From positions 117,817 to 181,816 of the forward strand of contig NZ_DAIEIF010000013.1 of assembly GCF_027352905.1 (NCBI RefSeq): 64,000 nucleotides of DNA. The letters run 5' to 3'. The notes below the pieces were generated by a model that worked only from the letters and a program-made list of their open reading frames with translations, had not been told where the DNA came from and did not search any database. The position numbers and the translations under genes are program-made. This stretch comes from Acidocella sp. GTDB taxonomy: Bacteria; Pseudomonadota; Alphaproteobacteria; Acetobacterales; Acetobacteraceae. Positions 10,239-20,547 of this stretch are shown in pieces (position 1 is the stretch's first letter; each line of letters starts with the position of its first letter).

Positions 10239-11039
10239 CTATTGCGCCTGGGGCGGGTACCAGTTGGGCCAGGTGCGTTTGTTGTTCGCCTGGATCTGCT
10301 GCATCTGCGACTCGCGCGATTGGCGATACAGGCTGCGGAAGGTGGCGTAGGGGTCGAGGGCAGTGGCGTTGATCTGGTCGATCGTGCCCAAAAGCTGCGC
10401 CCGGGTGTTGATGAGGTGAATCCCCATTTCCGAATAGCCGAAATCGTTAAGGGCGGTGCTCTCCGGGGCCGCCTCCATCGGCGTCGCGAACCATTGCACC
10501 GGCAGGTTCCAGAAATCACGCGCGCCCGAGGGGCCGAAGAAGGGGAGATAGAGATACGGCCCGGGAGGCGCGCCCCAGCTGGCCAAGGTGAGGCCGAAAT
10601 CCGTATCGGTCTTCTTGAGGCCGAGGGCGCTGGCGGGGTCGAAGAAACCGCCGACCCCGGCGGTCGAGTTGATGATGAAGCGCAGCATGGAGGTGCCGGC
10701 GTCGCGCGGGTAACCGCCGGCCATGAAATTAAGCATCCGCGCGGGCTCGCCGATATTGGAGGTGAAATCCCCCACATGGTTGCGCATGCCCTGGGTGGTG
10801 ACATGGGTATAGCCCTGGGCGATGGGCTTCATGAAATAGGTGTCGAGGGTGTTGTTCACCTTGAAGAAGACGCGGTTGGTCGGCTCGAGCGGGTCGTTCT
10901 GCTCTTGATAGGCCTGGTAGGCCGCCGTGTCCGATTTGGGGGGAGCCGTGGCGCAGCCCGCGAGGGTGAGGGCCAGGGTCACCCCCGGCGCCATGCAGGC
11001 CAGGCCGCGCCCGAGCCGCTGTTTCAATTTTCGCGTCAT
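10239..11039 (-). CDS. mlaA: MlaA/VacJ outer-membrane lipoprotein
   Basis: A 266-residue lipoprotein with lipobox LAGC after a 26-residue signal peptide, followed by the family hallmark DPLEPTNRVFFKVNNTLD and the later ALDPYATFRSLYRQ. MlaA removes misplaced phospholipids from the outer leaflet and hands them to MlaC, encoded next. The start at 11039 has an AGGAGG 9 bp upstream; the longer frame from 11087 would put 16 extra residues ahead of the signal peptide and was rejected. Confidence 0.9.
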   Translation of the reverse strand: MTRKLKQRLGRGLACMAPGVTLALTLAGCATAPPKSDTAAYQAYQEQNDPLEPTNRVFFKVNNTLDTYFMKPIAQGYTHVTTQGMRNHVGDFTSNIGEPARMLNFMAGGYPRDAGTSMLRFIINSTAGVGGFFDPASALGLKKTDTDFGLTLASWGAPPGPYLYLPFFGPSGARDFWNLPVQWFATPMEAAPESTALNDFGYSEMGIHLINTRAQLLGTIDQINATALDPYATFRSLYRQSRESQMQQIQANNKRTWPNWYPPQAQ

Positions 11040-11080
11040 CCCTGCATGCCCTCCTGCTCCGCCAGCATGGGGCTGGCCTG

Positions 11081-11132
11081 CTGACATGTGTATGTCAGGG
11101 GCCCGCCGTCAACCACTCCGCGCGACTATACT
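11081..11132 (+). promoter_or_regulatory. Candidate metF promoter with perfect 7+7 palindrome
   Basis: CTGACAT-GTGT-ATGTCAG (11081-11098) is a perfect 7-bp inverted repeat with a 4-bp spacer. A TATACT (11127-11132) could serve as a -10 box, with no good -35, which would fit an activated promoter; the metF ATG is 75 bp downstream. The gap also serves divergent mlaA. The protein that would bind is unknown. Confidence 0.4.
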
Positions 11133-11206
11133 TGGCCTGTGTCCCGCTTGCCACTTGCGCGATGCCCGCCAGCCTGCCACCACACCGGTTCACGGAGTTC
11201 GCAGTC

Positions 11207-12145
11207 ATGAGCCATTCCCCCGCCCCCGAGACCTTGCGGCGCTGGGCCGAAACCACCCGCATCGCGCCGCTGCCGGCGCGCGCCGGCGCCGCCCCGCCCG
11301 CCATCTCCTTCGAGTTTTTTCCGCCCAAGACCCCGGCGCTGGAGGCGCAGCTCTGGGCCTGCATCGAGCGGCTGGCGGTGTTGCGCCCGGCCTTCGTCTC
11401 CGTAACCTATGGGGCGGGCGGCACCACCCAGGAGCGCACCCACGCCACCGTGCTGCGCCTGGTGAGGGAAACGAGCCTGACGCCCGCCGCCCATCTCACC
11501 TGCGTGGGGGCCACGCGGGAGGCGGTGGACGAGGTCGCCCGCCGCTACTGGCAGGCGGGGGTGCGGCATATCGTCGCCCTGCGCGGCGACCCGCCGAGCG
11601 GTGAGCGCTACGCGCCGTATCCGGGCGGCTATCCCTTCGCCGCCGATCTGGTCAAAGGGCTGCGGCGGATCGCGGATTTCGAGATTTCCGTCGCCGCCTA
11701 TCCCGAGACCCATCCGGAGGCGGCGAGCCCAGAGGCCGATCTCGACAATCTCAAGCGCAAGCTGGATGCGGGGGCGGCCCGCGCCATCACCCAGGTCTTC
11801 TTCGACAATGCCGCCTTCCTGCGCTTTCTCGACCGCGCGGTGGCGGCGGGGATCACCGCGCCCATCGTGCCCGGCATCATGCCCGTCACCAATTTCGCCC
11901 AGGCGCGGCGCTTCGCCGAGACCTGTGGCACCCAGGTGCCGGGCTGGATGGCGGAGATGTTCGAGGGGCTGGATGACGACCTCGAGACCCGGCGCATGGT
12001 GGCGGCGGCGGTGGCGGCGGAACAGGTGCGGCTGCTCCAGGCCAACGGCATCGACGAATTCCATTTCTACACGCTGAACCGTCCGGACCTCACCTACGCC
12101 ATCGCCCGGATTCTGGGCGTGAAGCCGGAGACCGGGGCGGGCTGA
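11207..12145 (+). CDS. metF: Methylenetetrahydrofolate reductase
   Basis: FAD-dependent enzyme making 5-methyl-THF for methionine synthesis. The 312-residue protein has the N-terminal ISFEFFPPKT with the catalytic glutamate, VTYGAGGTTQERT, HLTCVGATR and the late HFYTLNRPDLTYAI. The start was placed at ATG 11207, with GGAG upstream; the open frame runs to 11132 but the extra residues do not look like the family. The helicase gene starts 3 bp after its stop. Confidence 0.95.
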   Translation: MSHSPAPETLRRWAETTRIAPLPARAGAAPPAISFEFFPPKTPALEAQLWACIERLAVLRPAFVSVTYGAGGTTQERTHATVLRLVRETSLTPAAHLTCVGATREAVDEVARRYWQAGVRHIVALRGDPPSGERYAPYPGGYPFAADLVKGLRRIADFEISVAAYPETHPEAASPEADLDNLKRKLDAGAARAITQVFFDNAAFLRFLDRAVAAGITAPIVPGIMPVTNFAQARRFAETCGTQVPGWMAEMFEGLDDDLETRRMVAAAVAAEQVRLLQANGIDEFHFYTLNRPDLTYAIARILGVKPETGAG

Positions 12146-12148
12146 GCC

Positions 12149-14320
12149 ATGGCGGCGTATCTGCAGGGGCTGAACCCGGCCCAGCGCGAGGCGGTGGAGA
12201 GCACCGAGGGGCCCGTGCTGGTGCTGGCCGGGGCGGGCACGGGCAAGACGCGGGTGCTGACCACCCGCTTCGCCCATATTCTGCTCAGCCGCCGGGCCTT
12301 TCCCAACCAGATCCTCACCGTCACCTTCACCAACAAGGCGGCGCGGGAGATGCGCGAGCGCGTGGCGCGGCTGATGGACGGGCCGGTGGAGGGGCTCTGG
12401 CTCGGCACGTTTCACGCGCTTTGCGCCCGCATGCTGCGCCGCTGGGCGGAGCGCGCGGGGCTGACGAGCGGTTTTTCCATTCTCGACACCGACGATCAGC
12501 TCCGCCTGCTCAAGCAGGTGATGGAGGCGGCGCGGATCGACTTCAAACGCTGGCCGCCCAACGCGCTGATGGCGCAGATCCAGCGCTGGAAGGATAAGGG
12601 CTTCATGCCCGGCGAGATTCCGGCGGGCGAAGGCTCGGATTTCGCCAATGGCCGGGCGGAGGAATTCTACGCCGCCTATCAGGCGCGGCTGCGCCAGCTC
12701 AACGCCGTGGATTTCGGCGATCTGCTGCTGATGATGGTGCATCTGTTGAAGACCGACGCGGAGGTGCTGACCTATTATCACCGCGCCTTCCGCTATATTC
12801 TCGTGGATGAGTACCAGGACACCAATCTCGTCCAGTATTACTGGCTGCGCCTGCTCGCCCAGGGGCATAAGAACATCTGCTGCGTCGGCGATGACGACCA
12901 GAGCATTTATAGCTGGCGGGGCGCCGAGATCGAGAATATTCTCAAATTCGAGCGGGATTTTCCCGGCGCGCGGGTCATCCGGCTGGAGGCGAATTACCGT
13001 TCCACCACGCCGATCCTCGCCGCGGCCTCCCACCTCATCGCCCATAATGAGGGCAGGCTGGGCAAGACCCTGCATGCGGGGCGGGGCGACGCGGAGGGCG
13101 AGCCGGTCGAGGTGATCTCACTGTGGGATTCGGAAGAGGAGGCGCGCATGGTGGGCGCGCGCATCGAGGCGCTCTGGCGTTCCGGCCATTCCCTCAACGA
13201 GATCGCCATACTGGTGCGCGCCGGGTTCCAGACCCGCGCCTTCGAGGAGCGGCTGCTCACCCTGGGCGTGCCCTACCGCATCGTCGGCGGGTTGCGGTTT
13301 TACGAGCGGCAGGAGATTCGCGACGCCATCGCCTATTTGCGGGTACTGGCCCAGCCGATGGATGATCTCGCCTTCGAGCGTATCGTCAACTTGCCCAAGC
13401 GCGGCGTGGGGGAGAGCGCGCTGCGCGCCCTGCACGAGGCCGCGCGGGCGCATGACCAGCCTCTCTACGCCGCGATGGCGCGGCTGGTGGCGGAAGGCGG
13501 GTTCAAAGGCAGGCTGGGGGCGACCCTGGCCCGGCTGCTGGCGCAATTCGGGCATTGGCGGGAGGTATTGGCGGCGCAGGGGCCGGTGGCGGCGCTGGAG
13601 GCGGTGCTGGAGGAGTCCGGCTATATCGCCATGTGGAAGGCGGATAAATCCCCGGACGCGCCGGGGCGGCTGGAGAATCTCAAGGAGCTGGTCCGCGCCC
13701 TCGCCGAGTTCGAGACGCTGGAGCTGTTTCTCGAACATGTCGCGCTGGTGACCGAGGCGGACCAGCAGGATGACGGGGCGCGGGTTTCGATGATGACGCT
13801 GCACGGGGCGAAGGGGCTGGAATTCGATACGGTGTTTCTGCCCGGCTGGGAGGAGGGGGTGTTCCCCAACCAGCGCGCTCTGGATGAGGGCGGCAATAAG
13901 AGCCTGGAGGAGGAGCGGCGCCTCGCCTATGTCGGCATCACCCGCGCCCGCCAGCGCGCCATCATCCTCCACGCCGCCAACCGCCGCATCTACGCCAACT
14001 GGCAAAGCTCCATCCCCAGCCGCTTCATCGAGGAGCTGCCGGAGGCTGTGCTGCGCCGCTCCGGCTCCGCCCGCCCGGCCGAGGCGCGGCCGGCCCCGGC
14101 GATGACGCGCTTCCCGCTCCAGGCGCGCCGGCCCGAGCCCTGGGAGGTACGGCCCCGCCCGGCGCGGGCGGAGTCGATTCCGGTGGGGACGCGGGTCTTC
14201 CACCAGAAATTCGGCTATGGCCGCGTCATCGCCGCCGAGGACGACCGGCTGGACGTGGATTTCGAGGCGGCGGGGGAGAAGCGCGTGCTCGACCGGTTCG
14301 TGGAACGCCAGGATGGCTGA
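12149..14320 (+). CDS. UvrD/PcrA-type superfamily 1 DNA helicase
   Basis: ATP-driven 3'-5' helicase of the UvrD/PcrA/Rep family (723 residues) acting in repair and replication. Motifs in order: Walker A AGAGTGKT near residue 30, TFTNKAAREMRERV, VDEYQDTN (Walker B), GDDDQSIYSWRGAE, LEANYRST, TLHGAKGLEFD and EERRLAYVGITRARQ. The C-terminus (VFHQKFGYGRVIAAEDDRL) is the Tudor-like tail that binds RNA polymerase in PcrA/UvrD. Its end overlaps the prmA start. Whether it should be called uvrD or pcrA cannot be decided here. Confidence 0.93.
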   Translation: MAAYLQGLNPAQREAVESTEGPVLVLAGAGTGKTRVLTTRFAHILLSRRAFPNQILTVTFTNKAAREMRERVARLMDGPVEGLWLGTFHALCARMLRRWAERAGLTSGFSILDTDDQLRLLKQVMEAARIDFKRWPPNALMAQIQRWKDKGFMPGEIPAGEGSDFANGRAEEFYAAYQARLRQLNAVDFGDLLLMMVHLLKTDAEVLTYYHRAFRYILVDEYQDTNLVQYYWLRLLAQGHKNICCVGDDDQSIYSWRGAEIENILKFERDFPGARVIRLEANYRSTTPILAAASHLIAHNEGRLGKTLHAGRGDAEGEPVEVISLWDSEEEARMVGARIEALWRSGHSLNEIAILVRAGFQTRAFEERLLTLGVPYRIVGGLRFYERQEIRDAIAYLRVLAQPMDDLAFERIVNLPKRGVGESALRALHEAARAHDQPLYAAMARLVAEGGFKGRLGATLARLLAQFGHWREVLAAQGPVAALEAVLEESGYIAMWKADKSPDAPGRLENLKELVRALAEFETLELFLEHVALVTEADQQDDGARVSMMTLHGAKGLEFDTVFLPGWEEGVFPNQRALDEGGNKSLEEERRLAYVGITRARQRAIILHAANRRIYANWQSSIPSRFIEELPEAVLRRSGSARPAEARPAPAMTRFPLQARRPEPWEVRPRPARAESIPVGTRVFHQKFGYGRVIAAEDDRLDVDFEAAGEKRVLDRFVERQDG

Positions 14321-15191
14321 GGAGATGCTGGATTGCATCTTCCTGCGCGTGCCCGCCGCGGCGATGGAAGCCTTCGAGGCGGCGCTCTCCAGCGTCTGCA
14401 AGGCGGTGTCCTTCTACCATGACGAGGAGGCGGATTTCTGGGATCTGCAAGGGGTGAAGGAGCGCGGCGCGGATGAGGCCGCCCTAGCCGCCGCCCTGGC
14501 CGTGGCGGAGATGCTGACCCGCCTCTCGCCGGCGCTGACGCGCGGGCTGGTGCCGGTGGGGGGGTGGCTCGCGCGCACGCAACAGGCCTTTCCGGAGCAG
14601 TTCATCGGCCAGCGTTTCGCCGTGCGCGGCACGCATATCCGGACGGCTCCGGCGCCCGGGCGCATCACGCTCACTTTGGATGCCGGGCTCGCCTTCGGCA
14701 CGGGCGAGCATAACTCGACGCGCGGCTGCCTGGTGACGCTGGAGCGCCTGGCCCGCCGCCACCGCCCCGCCCGCAGTCTCGATCTCGGCACGGGCTCGGG
14801 GATTCTCGCCATCGCCGCGGCGAGGCTGCTGCACCGCCCGGTGCTGGCCACGGATATCGATGCGCGGGCGGCGCGGGTGGCGGCGGCCAATGCGCGGGTG
14901 AACGGGGTGGGCGGGCTGGTGCGGGCGATCCAGGCGGATGGCTGGGCGGACCCGCGCATCGCCGGCGCCGCGCCATTCGATCTGGTCTTCGCCAATATTC
15001 TGGCGCGGCCGCTCTGCGCGATGGCAGCGCAACTCGCCGCGCATCTGGCGCCGGGCGGGCGGGCCGTGCTGGCCGGGCTGCTCGCCACCCAGGCGAACTG
15101 GGTGCTGGCCGCCCACCGCCGCGCCGGGCTGGTGCTAGAGGAACGGCTGGAGGACGGGGCGTGGTCGATTCTGACGGTGAGACGGGGATGA
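14313..15191 (+). CDS. prmA: Ribosomal protein L11 methyltransferase
   Basis: SAM-dependent trimethylation of ribosomal protein L11. The 292-residue protein carries FGTGEHNSTRGCL, the SAM-binding LDLGTGSGILAIAA near residue 155 and FANILARPL, the three signatures of PrmA. The start at 14313 overlaps the helicase stop by 8 bp (coupled translation); the longer frame is helicase sequence read out of frame. Converges on the yhhJ-like permease with a 23-bp gap. Confidence 0.92.
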   Translation: MAEEMLDCIFLRVPAAAMEAFEAALSSVCKAVSFYHDEEADFWDLQGVKERGADEAALAAALAVAEMLTRLSPALTRGLVPVGGWLARTQQAFPEQFIGQRFAVRGTHIRTAPAPGRITLTLDAGLAFGTGEHNSTRGCLVTLERLARRHRPARSLDLGTGSGILAIAAARLLHRPVLATDIDARAARVAAANARVNGVGGLVRAIQADGWADPRIAGAAPFDLVFANILARPLCAMAAQLAAHLAPGGRAVLAGLLATQANWVLAAHRRAGLVLEERLEDGAWSILTVRRG

Positions 15192-15214
15192 GGAGTTCCT
15201 TACCGCCTGGCCGT

Positions 15215-16336
15215 TCACGCCATGGTGGCGATGGTGCTGCGGAACCGGGTCTGGGCCCAGAGAAACAAACCCGTGCCGATCAGCGCCAGGGCCAGGAATT
15301 GCGGCCACACGACCGCGAACCCGGCCCCGCGGTAAAGGATGGCCTGCGCCAGGATGACGAAATGCGTGTTCGGAGCCGCCTGCATCATATATTGGATGGC
15401 GACGGGCATGCTCTCGCGCGGCGTGCTGGCCCCCGAGAGCAGTTGCAGCGGCAGCAGCACCAGCATTAGCAATAGCCCGAATTGCGGCATCGAGCGGGCC
15501 AGGGTGGCGAGCAATATGCCCATGGCCGTCGTGGCGAAGAGTTGCAGCGCCGCGCCGGCCAGGAATAACGGCACGGACCCCTCGATGGGCACCGCCAGCA
15601 GGCCCTGCACCACCACAATAAGCGAAACGGCGCTGACCGTGAGCACGACCAGCGCCATCGCCCAGATTTTGCTGACCATGATCTCGAACGGCGTCACCGG
15701 CATCACCAGCAGATGCTCGATCGTCCCATGCTCGCGCTCGCGGATCAGCGCCGCGCCGGTCAGCACGATCGAGAGCATGGTGATGGCGTCGATGATCTGC
15801 ATGACCCCGCCGAACCAGGATTGGTTCAGATTGGGATTGAAGCGGGCCCGCAAGGCGAGATCCACGGGCAGGCGGGATACCGCGCGGTAGCGCTGGGCGA
15901 AGGAGGCCACCTCGCCGGTAACGATGCTCTGGATATAGCCGCTGCCGGTAAAGGCCTGGCTCATGCGCGTGGCGTCGACATTGAGCTGGATGGTCGGCGC
16001 CCGCCCGGCGAGAACGTCCCGCTGGAAATCCGGCGGAATGTCGAGCGCGAACGTGTCGCGCCCGGCATCCATGCGCGAATCCATCTCCGGAATGCCGATC
16101 ATGGCGGGCGGTGTGAAGTAAGGCGGATAAAAGGCGCTGTCGATGCGCAGGGATAAGGGAGACTGATCTTCGTCGACGATGGCGATGGGCGCGCGGTTCA
16201 ATGTCTCGGGAAGCGCCGTCGCGGCGATGTAAACCGAAAACGTGAAGGCATAGACGATCAGCACCATCATGATCGGGTCGCGCGCCAGGCTGCGCAATTC
16301 CTTGATCCCGAGATTGAAGATATTGGCCGGGTTCAC
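15215..16336 (-). CDS. ABC-2 type permease, YhhJ-like
   Basis: A 373-residue inner-membrane permease with one N-terminal helix, a large periplasmic domain, then five C-terminal helices, the layout of ABC-2 exporters. Family-type segments are GAALIREREHGTIEHLLVMP (coupling region) and the LLSGASTPRESMP motif. It is the last gene of a three-gene operon with an HlyD-like adaptor and an RbbA-like protein, matching the yhiI-rbbA-yhhJ order of enterobacteria; 3 bp separate it from rbbA. Confidence 0.85.
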   Translation of the reverse strand: MNPANIFNLGIKELRSLARDPIMMVLIVYAFTFSVYIAATALPETLNRAPIAIVDEDQSPLSLRIDSAFYPPYFTPPAMIGIPEMDSRMDAGRDTFALDIPPDFQRDVLAGRAPTIQLNVDATRMSQAFTGSGYIQSIVTGEVASFAQRYRAVSRLPVDLALRARFNPNLNQSWFGGVMQIIDAITMLSIVLTGAALIREREHGTIEHLLVMPVTPFEIMVSKIWAMALVVLTVSAVSLIVVVQGLLAVPIEGSVPLFLAGAALQLFATTAMGILLATLARSMPQFGLLLMLVLLPLQLLSGASTPRESMPVAIQYMMQAAPNTHFVILAQAILYRGAGFAVVWPQFLALALIGTGLFLWAQTRFRSTIATMA

Positions 16337-16339
16337 GGC

Positions 16340-19075
16340 TCAGCGCTCCTGCTTGTTCAGGAAAAACACGCAAACCCCCAAAAGAACGGGGATCGTCGCG
16401 GCGAGCGGCCAGAATGACCCGTAAAGATCGTGGAAGTATAAAGCCTTGGAAAAGGTTCCCCGGGAAATGTCGAGAAAATGGGTGGTCGGATAGACCTCGC
16501 CGATCAGCCGCCCCATGCCCTGCAGGGAGGAGACCGGATCGATCATGCCGGAAAACTGGATGGCGGGAATGATGCTGAGAATGGCCGTGCCGAAAATCGC
16601 CGCGATCTGGCTGTTCATGAAAATCGAGATCAACAGGCCGATGGCGGTGGCGCAGGTCACGTAGAGCAGCGCGCCGAAGGCGAGGGTGAGGAAGCCGCCC
16701 TTCATCGGCACGCCGAACAGCAAGACCGCCAGCAGGAACAGCAGGAGAAAATTCACCATAGCCAGAATGATGTAAGGAAGCTGCTTGCCCAGAAGAAACT
16801 CCAGCCTCGTCACCGGCGTCACGTAGAAATTGATGATGGAGCCCAGCTCTTTTTCCCGCACCACGCTGAGAGCGGTGAGCATGGCGGGGATGAGGAGCAG
16901 CAGCAGCGGCAACATGGCGGGAACCATGGCGACGATGCTCACCACATCCGGGTTGTAGCGGTAGCGGATTTCGAGATTGAACAACCCGGCCGGCGGCGTG
17001 CCCCCCGGCATTTGCGCCTCCTTCCGCGCCAGCCATTGGGCGTGGATCGCCTCCATATAGGCTTTCACCGTCTCTGCGCGCATCGGCATCGCGCCGTCGA
17101 TCCACGCCCCCACGGAAACCGGGTCACCCCGTTCGACATCCCGGGCGAAATGGGGCGGCAGCTCGATGGCGAGGGCCAGCTCGCCGTCCCGCATCCGCCG
17201 GTCGAGATCGGCGTAGTCGCGCAATGGCGAGCGATCGATGAAATAGGGCGAGCCGGCGATATTGAGGGCGTAATCACTGCTCATGGTGGTCTGGTCATGG
17301 TCCAGCACGGCGAAGGTGAGGTTCTGCACGTCCAGGCTGACGCCAAAGCCCATGACCAGCATAAGGATCACCGAGCCGAGCAGAGCCAGGGTGAGGCGGA
17401 TCGGGTCGCGGCGCAATTCCAGCGCCTCGCGCCTGGAATAGCTGAACATGCGCCGCGGGTTGAACCAGCCAGGGGAGCGCGGCGTCGGGGCGGGCGGATC
17501 GGCGATGGGCGCCAGCGCCGCGCTCTCCGCCGTTCCGGTCTCTTTGGTGGCATCCTCGAGGTAACCGATAAAGGCGTCCTCCAGCGTGGCCGCGCCGCGC
17601 GCCGCCATCAGCTCCGCGGCGGAGCCGATCACCAGCACCCGGCCCGCATGCATCAAAGCCACGCGGTCGCAACGCGCCGCCTCGTTCATGAAATGGGTGG
17701 AGATGAAGATCGTCACCCGGTCCTGCCGGGAAAGATCGGCGAGGCTCTGCCAGAAAGAGTCCCGCGCCACCGGGTCAACGCCGGAGGTCGGCTCGTCCAG
17801 GATCAGCATGTCCGGCCCGTGGATCATCGCCACCGCAAGGGAGAGGCGCTGGCGCTGGCCGAGGGGCAGAGTGCCGGGCAAGGCGTCCATCAATCCCGTC
17901 AGTTCGAAACGCCGCGCCATTTCCTCCACGCGCCCCGCTATGTCCGCGGCGGGGAGCTGGAACAGCTTGGCATGCAAAACCAGGTTCTGGCGCACGGTCA
18001 GTTCGGAATAGAGCGAGAAGGATTGCGACATGTAGCCGACGCGGCGGCGGGTCTGAAGATCGTTGGCATCCACCTCATGGCCGAACAGCCTTGCCTGACC
18101 CTCGGTCGCGGGCAGCAGGCCGGTGAGCATTTTCATCGTCGTGGTTTTGCCGCAGCCATTGGAGCCGATGAAACCGAAAATCTCCCCCCGCTCGATCCGG
18201 AAATCCACGTGATCGACGGCGACGAAATCACCGAAACGGCGGGTCAACCCCTTGGCCTCGATGGCGGTTTCCGCCTCGCCCGGGGGGCGGGGCGGGATAT
18301 GCACGGGTTTATGGGCGCGGCGTTTTTCCTCCGGCAGCAGGGCGATGAACACCGCCTCCAGGGAGTTCGCGCCGGTCTGGCGCTGCAGCTCCGCCGGGCC
18401 GCCAGTGGCGAGAACCCGCCCCGCATCCATCGCCAGCAGCCAGTCGAAGCGCGCCGCCTCCTCCATATAGGCGGTCGCCACCATCACGCTGAGCCCAGGC
18501 CGCCCGGCGCGGATGCGGCCGATGAGCTCCCAGAACTGCCGCCGCGATAGCGGGTCCACGCCGGTCGTCGGCTCATCGAGGATCAGCAGGTCGGGGTCAT
18601 GGATCAGCGCGCAGCACAAGCCGAGTTTCTGCTTCATGCCGCCGGAGAGATGCCCGGCGGCGCGCTCCGCGAAGGGGGCGAGGCCGGTGGCGGCCAGCAA
18701 CTCGCCGATCCGCGTCCGCCGCTCCGCCTCCGCCTGGCCGAACAACCGGGCGAAGAAGTCGATATTCTCGAAAACCGAGAGTGTGGGGTAGAGGTTGCGC
18801 CCCAGCCCTTGCGGCATATAGGCGATGCGCGGGCACACCCGGGCGCGATGGGCCGGATCGGCGATGTCGCCGCCCAATACCTCCACCCGGCCTTCCTGCA
18901 CGCTGCGCGCCCCGGCAATGAGGGCGAGCAGGCTGGATTTGCCCACGCCATCAGGGCCGATTAGCCCTGCCATCCGCCCGGCGGGGATCTCCACGCTCAC
19001 CTCCGCCAGCGCGTGCGTGGCGCCATAGCGCAGCCCCACGCCGCTCAGCCGCGCGACCGGGGCGCTGCCGCTCAT
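16340..19075 (-). CDS. rbbA: RbbA-type double ABC ATPase fused to an ABC-2 permease
   Basis: A 911-residue fusion, the same length as E. coli RbbA as I recall it. ABC domain 1 (about 1-250) has Walker [10 protein letters not shown] and signature [11 protein letters not shown]; domain 2 (about 280-500) has GSNGCGKTT, signature [12 protein letters not shown] (degenerate LSGGQ) and [12 protein letters not shown]. An ABC-2 permease follows (about 540-911) with the [16 protein letters not shown] coupling segment. RbbA has been linked to ribosomes in E. coli, but gene context suggests an exporter. The start overlaps the adaptor stop (ATGA). Confidence 0.88.
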   Translation of the reverse strand: MSGSAPVARLSGVGLRYGATHALAEVSVEIPAGRMAGLIGPDGVGKSSLLALIAGARSVQEGRVEVLGGDIADPAHRARVCPRIAYMPQGLGRNLYPTLSVFENIDFFARLFGQAEAERRTRIGELLAATGLAPFAERAAGHLSGGMKQKLGLCCALIHDPDLLILDEPTTGVDPLSRRQFWELIGRIRAGRPGLSVMVATAYMEEAARFDWLLAMDAGRVLATGGPAELQRQTGANSLEAVFIALLPEEKRRAHKPVHIPPRPPGEAETAIEAKGLTRRFGDFVAVDHVDFRIERGEIFGFIGSNGCGKTTTMKMLTGLLPATEGQARLFGHEVDANDLQTRRRVGYMSQSFSLYSELTVRQNLVLHAKLFQLPAADIAGRVEEMARRFELTGLMDALPGTLPLGQRQRLSLAVAMIHGPDMLILDEPTSGVDPVARDSFWQSLADLSRQDRVTIFISTHFMNEAARCDRVALMHAGRVLVIGSAAELMAARGAATLEDAFIGYLEDATKETGTAESAALAPIADPPAPTPRSPGWFNPRRMFSYSRREALELRRDPIRLTLALLGSVILMLVMGFGVSLDVQNLTFAVLDHDQTTMSSDYALNIAGSPYFIDRSPLRDYADLDRRMRDGELALAIELPPHFARDVERGDPVSVGAWIDGAMPMRAETVKAYMEAIHAQWLARKEAQMPGGTPPAGLFNLEIRYRYNPDVVSIVAMVPAMLPLLLLLIPAMLTALSVVREKELGSIINFYVTPVTRLEFLLGKQLPYIILAMVNFLLLFLLAVLLFGVPMKGGFLTLAFGALLYVTCATAIGLLISIFMNSQIAAIFGTAILSIIPAIQFSGMIDPVSSLQGMGRLIGEVYPTTHFLDISRGTFSKALYFHDLYGSFWPLAATIPVLLGVCVFFLNKQER

Positions 19076-20145
19076 TGCGGCAGCTTGACGGCCAGGGCGG
19101 GAGGCCAGGGGCGGCTCGAATCGAGCCGGACATAGGCCACGCCCGGCAGGCCGGTTTTCACCCCGCGTATGTATTTCTTGAGCAAGGCGGGGTCGATGCG
19201 CGCCTTGATGCGGAACATCAGCTTGGTCCGTTCCTCCGGGGTTTCCACCGTTTTGGGGGTGAATTGCGCGACATCGGCGACGAGGGAGATGCGCGCCGGG
19301 ATCACATATTGCGGGAAGGCATCGAGCACCAGCCGGGCCTCATCGCCCATGCGCAGCTTGCCGGCATCCGCCGTGGGCAGGAAAAATGTCATGTAAACAT
19401 CGCTGAGATCGATCATGTTCAGCAGCTTGCCGCCGGCGGGTAGAACCTCCCCCGGCTGGGCGACGCGATACTGCACCCGGCCCTCCCGCGGGGCGCGCAG
19501 CGTGCTGTCGTCGATATCCGCCTGGATGCGGTCGATCTCCGCCCGCGCCGCCTCCACCGCCGCGCGCGCGCCGATCACCTGCGATTGCGCCGCCGTGACC
19601 GCCGCCTGCGCGGCGGCGAGATTGGCCTGCTCCGCGCTCACCGCCGCCTGGGCGCCGAGAAGATTGTCGCGGTCGTCATCCAGGGTTTGCTTTGGCACGG
19701 CGCCGCGCGGGGCGAGCGTTTCCGAGCGGGCGAGGCGGCGCTGGGCCGCGTCGCGCTCCGCCTCCCGCTGGGCGACCCGGGCCTGGGCCGCCGCCACCTC
19801 GGCCTGGTGCTGGGAGACGAGGCTCTGCGCGGTCTGGACGTTGATCGCCGCTTCCTGCATCTGGGCCACCGCCGCGGCGCGCTGGGCCTCCAGCACCGAG
19901 ACGTCCATATGCGCCACCACCTCGCCGGCGGTGACGAAATCTCCCTCATCGACCAATATATCCTTGATGCGCCCGGCGATCTTGGTGGCGATATCGATAT
20001 CCGTCGCCTCGACCCGGCCATTGCCGCTGGCGAAGCCGGGGCCTAACCCCTTGGGCTGCAACGCATACCAGGCCAGACCGCCCGCCAGTAAAACCGCCAC
20101 GGTGAGCAGAAGGGTGAGCGGCCAATGCCGTTTCAGCCAGCGCAT
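19072..20145 (-). CDS. HlyD-family membrane-fusion adaptor, YhiI-like
   Basis: A 357-residue periplasmic adaptor: one N-terminal membrane helix ([19 protein letters not shown]), a lipoyl half-domain ([20 protein letters not shown]), a long alanine/glutamine-rich coiled coil (about residues 85-210) and a beta-barrel. It would link the ABC protein encoded next to an outer-membrane channel not seen here. ATG 20145 was chosen because the membrane helix follows at once; the longer frame runs back into the hypB remnant. Confidence 0.88.
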   Translation of the reverse strand: MRWLKRHWPLTLLLTVAVLLAGGLAWYALQPKGLGPGFASGNGRVEATDIDIATKIAGRIKDILVDEGDFVTAGEVVAHMDVSVLEAQRAAAVAQMQEAAINVQTAQSLVSQHQAEVAAAQARVAQREAERDAAQRRLARSETLAPRGAVPKQTLDDDRDNLLGAQAAVSAEQANLAAAQAAVTAAQSQVIGARAAVEAARAEIDRIQADIDDSTLRAPREGRVQYRVAQPGEVLPAGGKLLNMIDLSDVYMTFFLPTADAGKLRMGDEARLVLDAFPQYVIPARISLVADVAQFTPKTVETPEERTKLMFRIKARIDPALLKKYIRGVKTGLPGVAYVRLDSSRPWPPALAVKLPQ

Positions 20146-20206
20146 GGGAGTTCTGCCCGCGCCACGACGGCAAGTTTTACGAATGAAGGGAAGGGAGGGA
20201 CATGTT

Positions 20207-20512
20207 TCATTTTGGCTCCAGGTGGCAACCCTTGCCGGTATTGATCTGCCAGGCGGGCAGGCCGGTGGCGGATGCGCTCGGCATCCAGCCCGGGGTCTGC
20301 TGGTCGCCCTCGATGACCGCGTTGGGAAATTCATCCTGCAGGGCCGCGATGGTGCGCACCAGCAAGGTCGTTTTGCCCGCGCCGGGGGAGGAGACGAGGT
20401 TCGTCCGGCTCAGCCCCGGCGTGTGGGCATGGGCCGGGTGGGCGTGATCATGGTCATGATGATGGCCGGCCTCCTCATGCTCATGGCCGCCGCAGCCGCC
20501 TACCCCGCACAT
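20207..20512 (-). pseudogene. hypB: Decayed hypB (hydrogenase nickel insertion GTPase)
   Basis: The 101-codon ORF keeps the HypB N-terminus (MCGVGGCGG, then a His/Asp-rich metal-binding run), the P-loop [17 protein letters not shown], the switch VIEGDQQT and INTGKGCHL, but then ends at a TGA, losing more than half the protein. About 40 residues normally found between the His-rich part and the P-loop are missing. After DQQT the frame reads nonsense for about ten codons while the next frame reads LDAERIR, the expected HypB sequence, so a pair of compensating frameshifts is present. A Shine-Dalgarno GGAGG remains upstream. No other hyp or hydrogenase gene is nearby. Confidence 0.85.
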
Positions 20513-20547
20513 GTCAGGAAACCTCCATCCGGCTGATGCGCATCACA

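Noticed and set aside
16478..18550. 690-codon plus-strand open frame opposite rbbA
   Set aside because: His/Gln/Arg-rich shadow; rbbA on the other strand has two full ABC cassettes.
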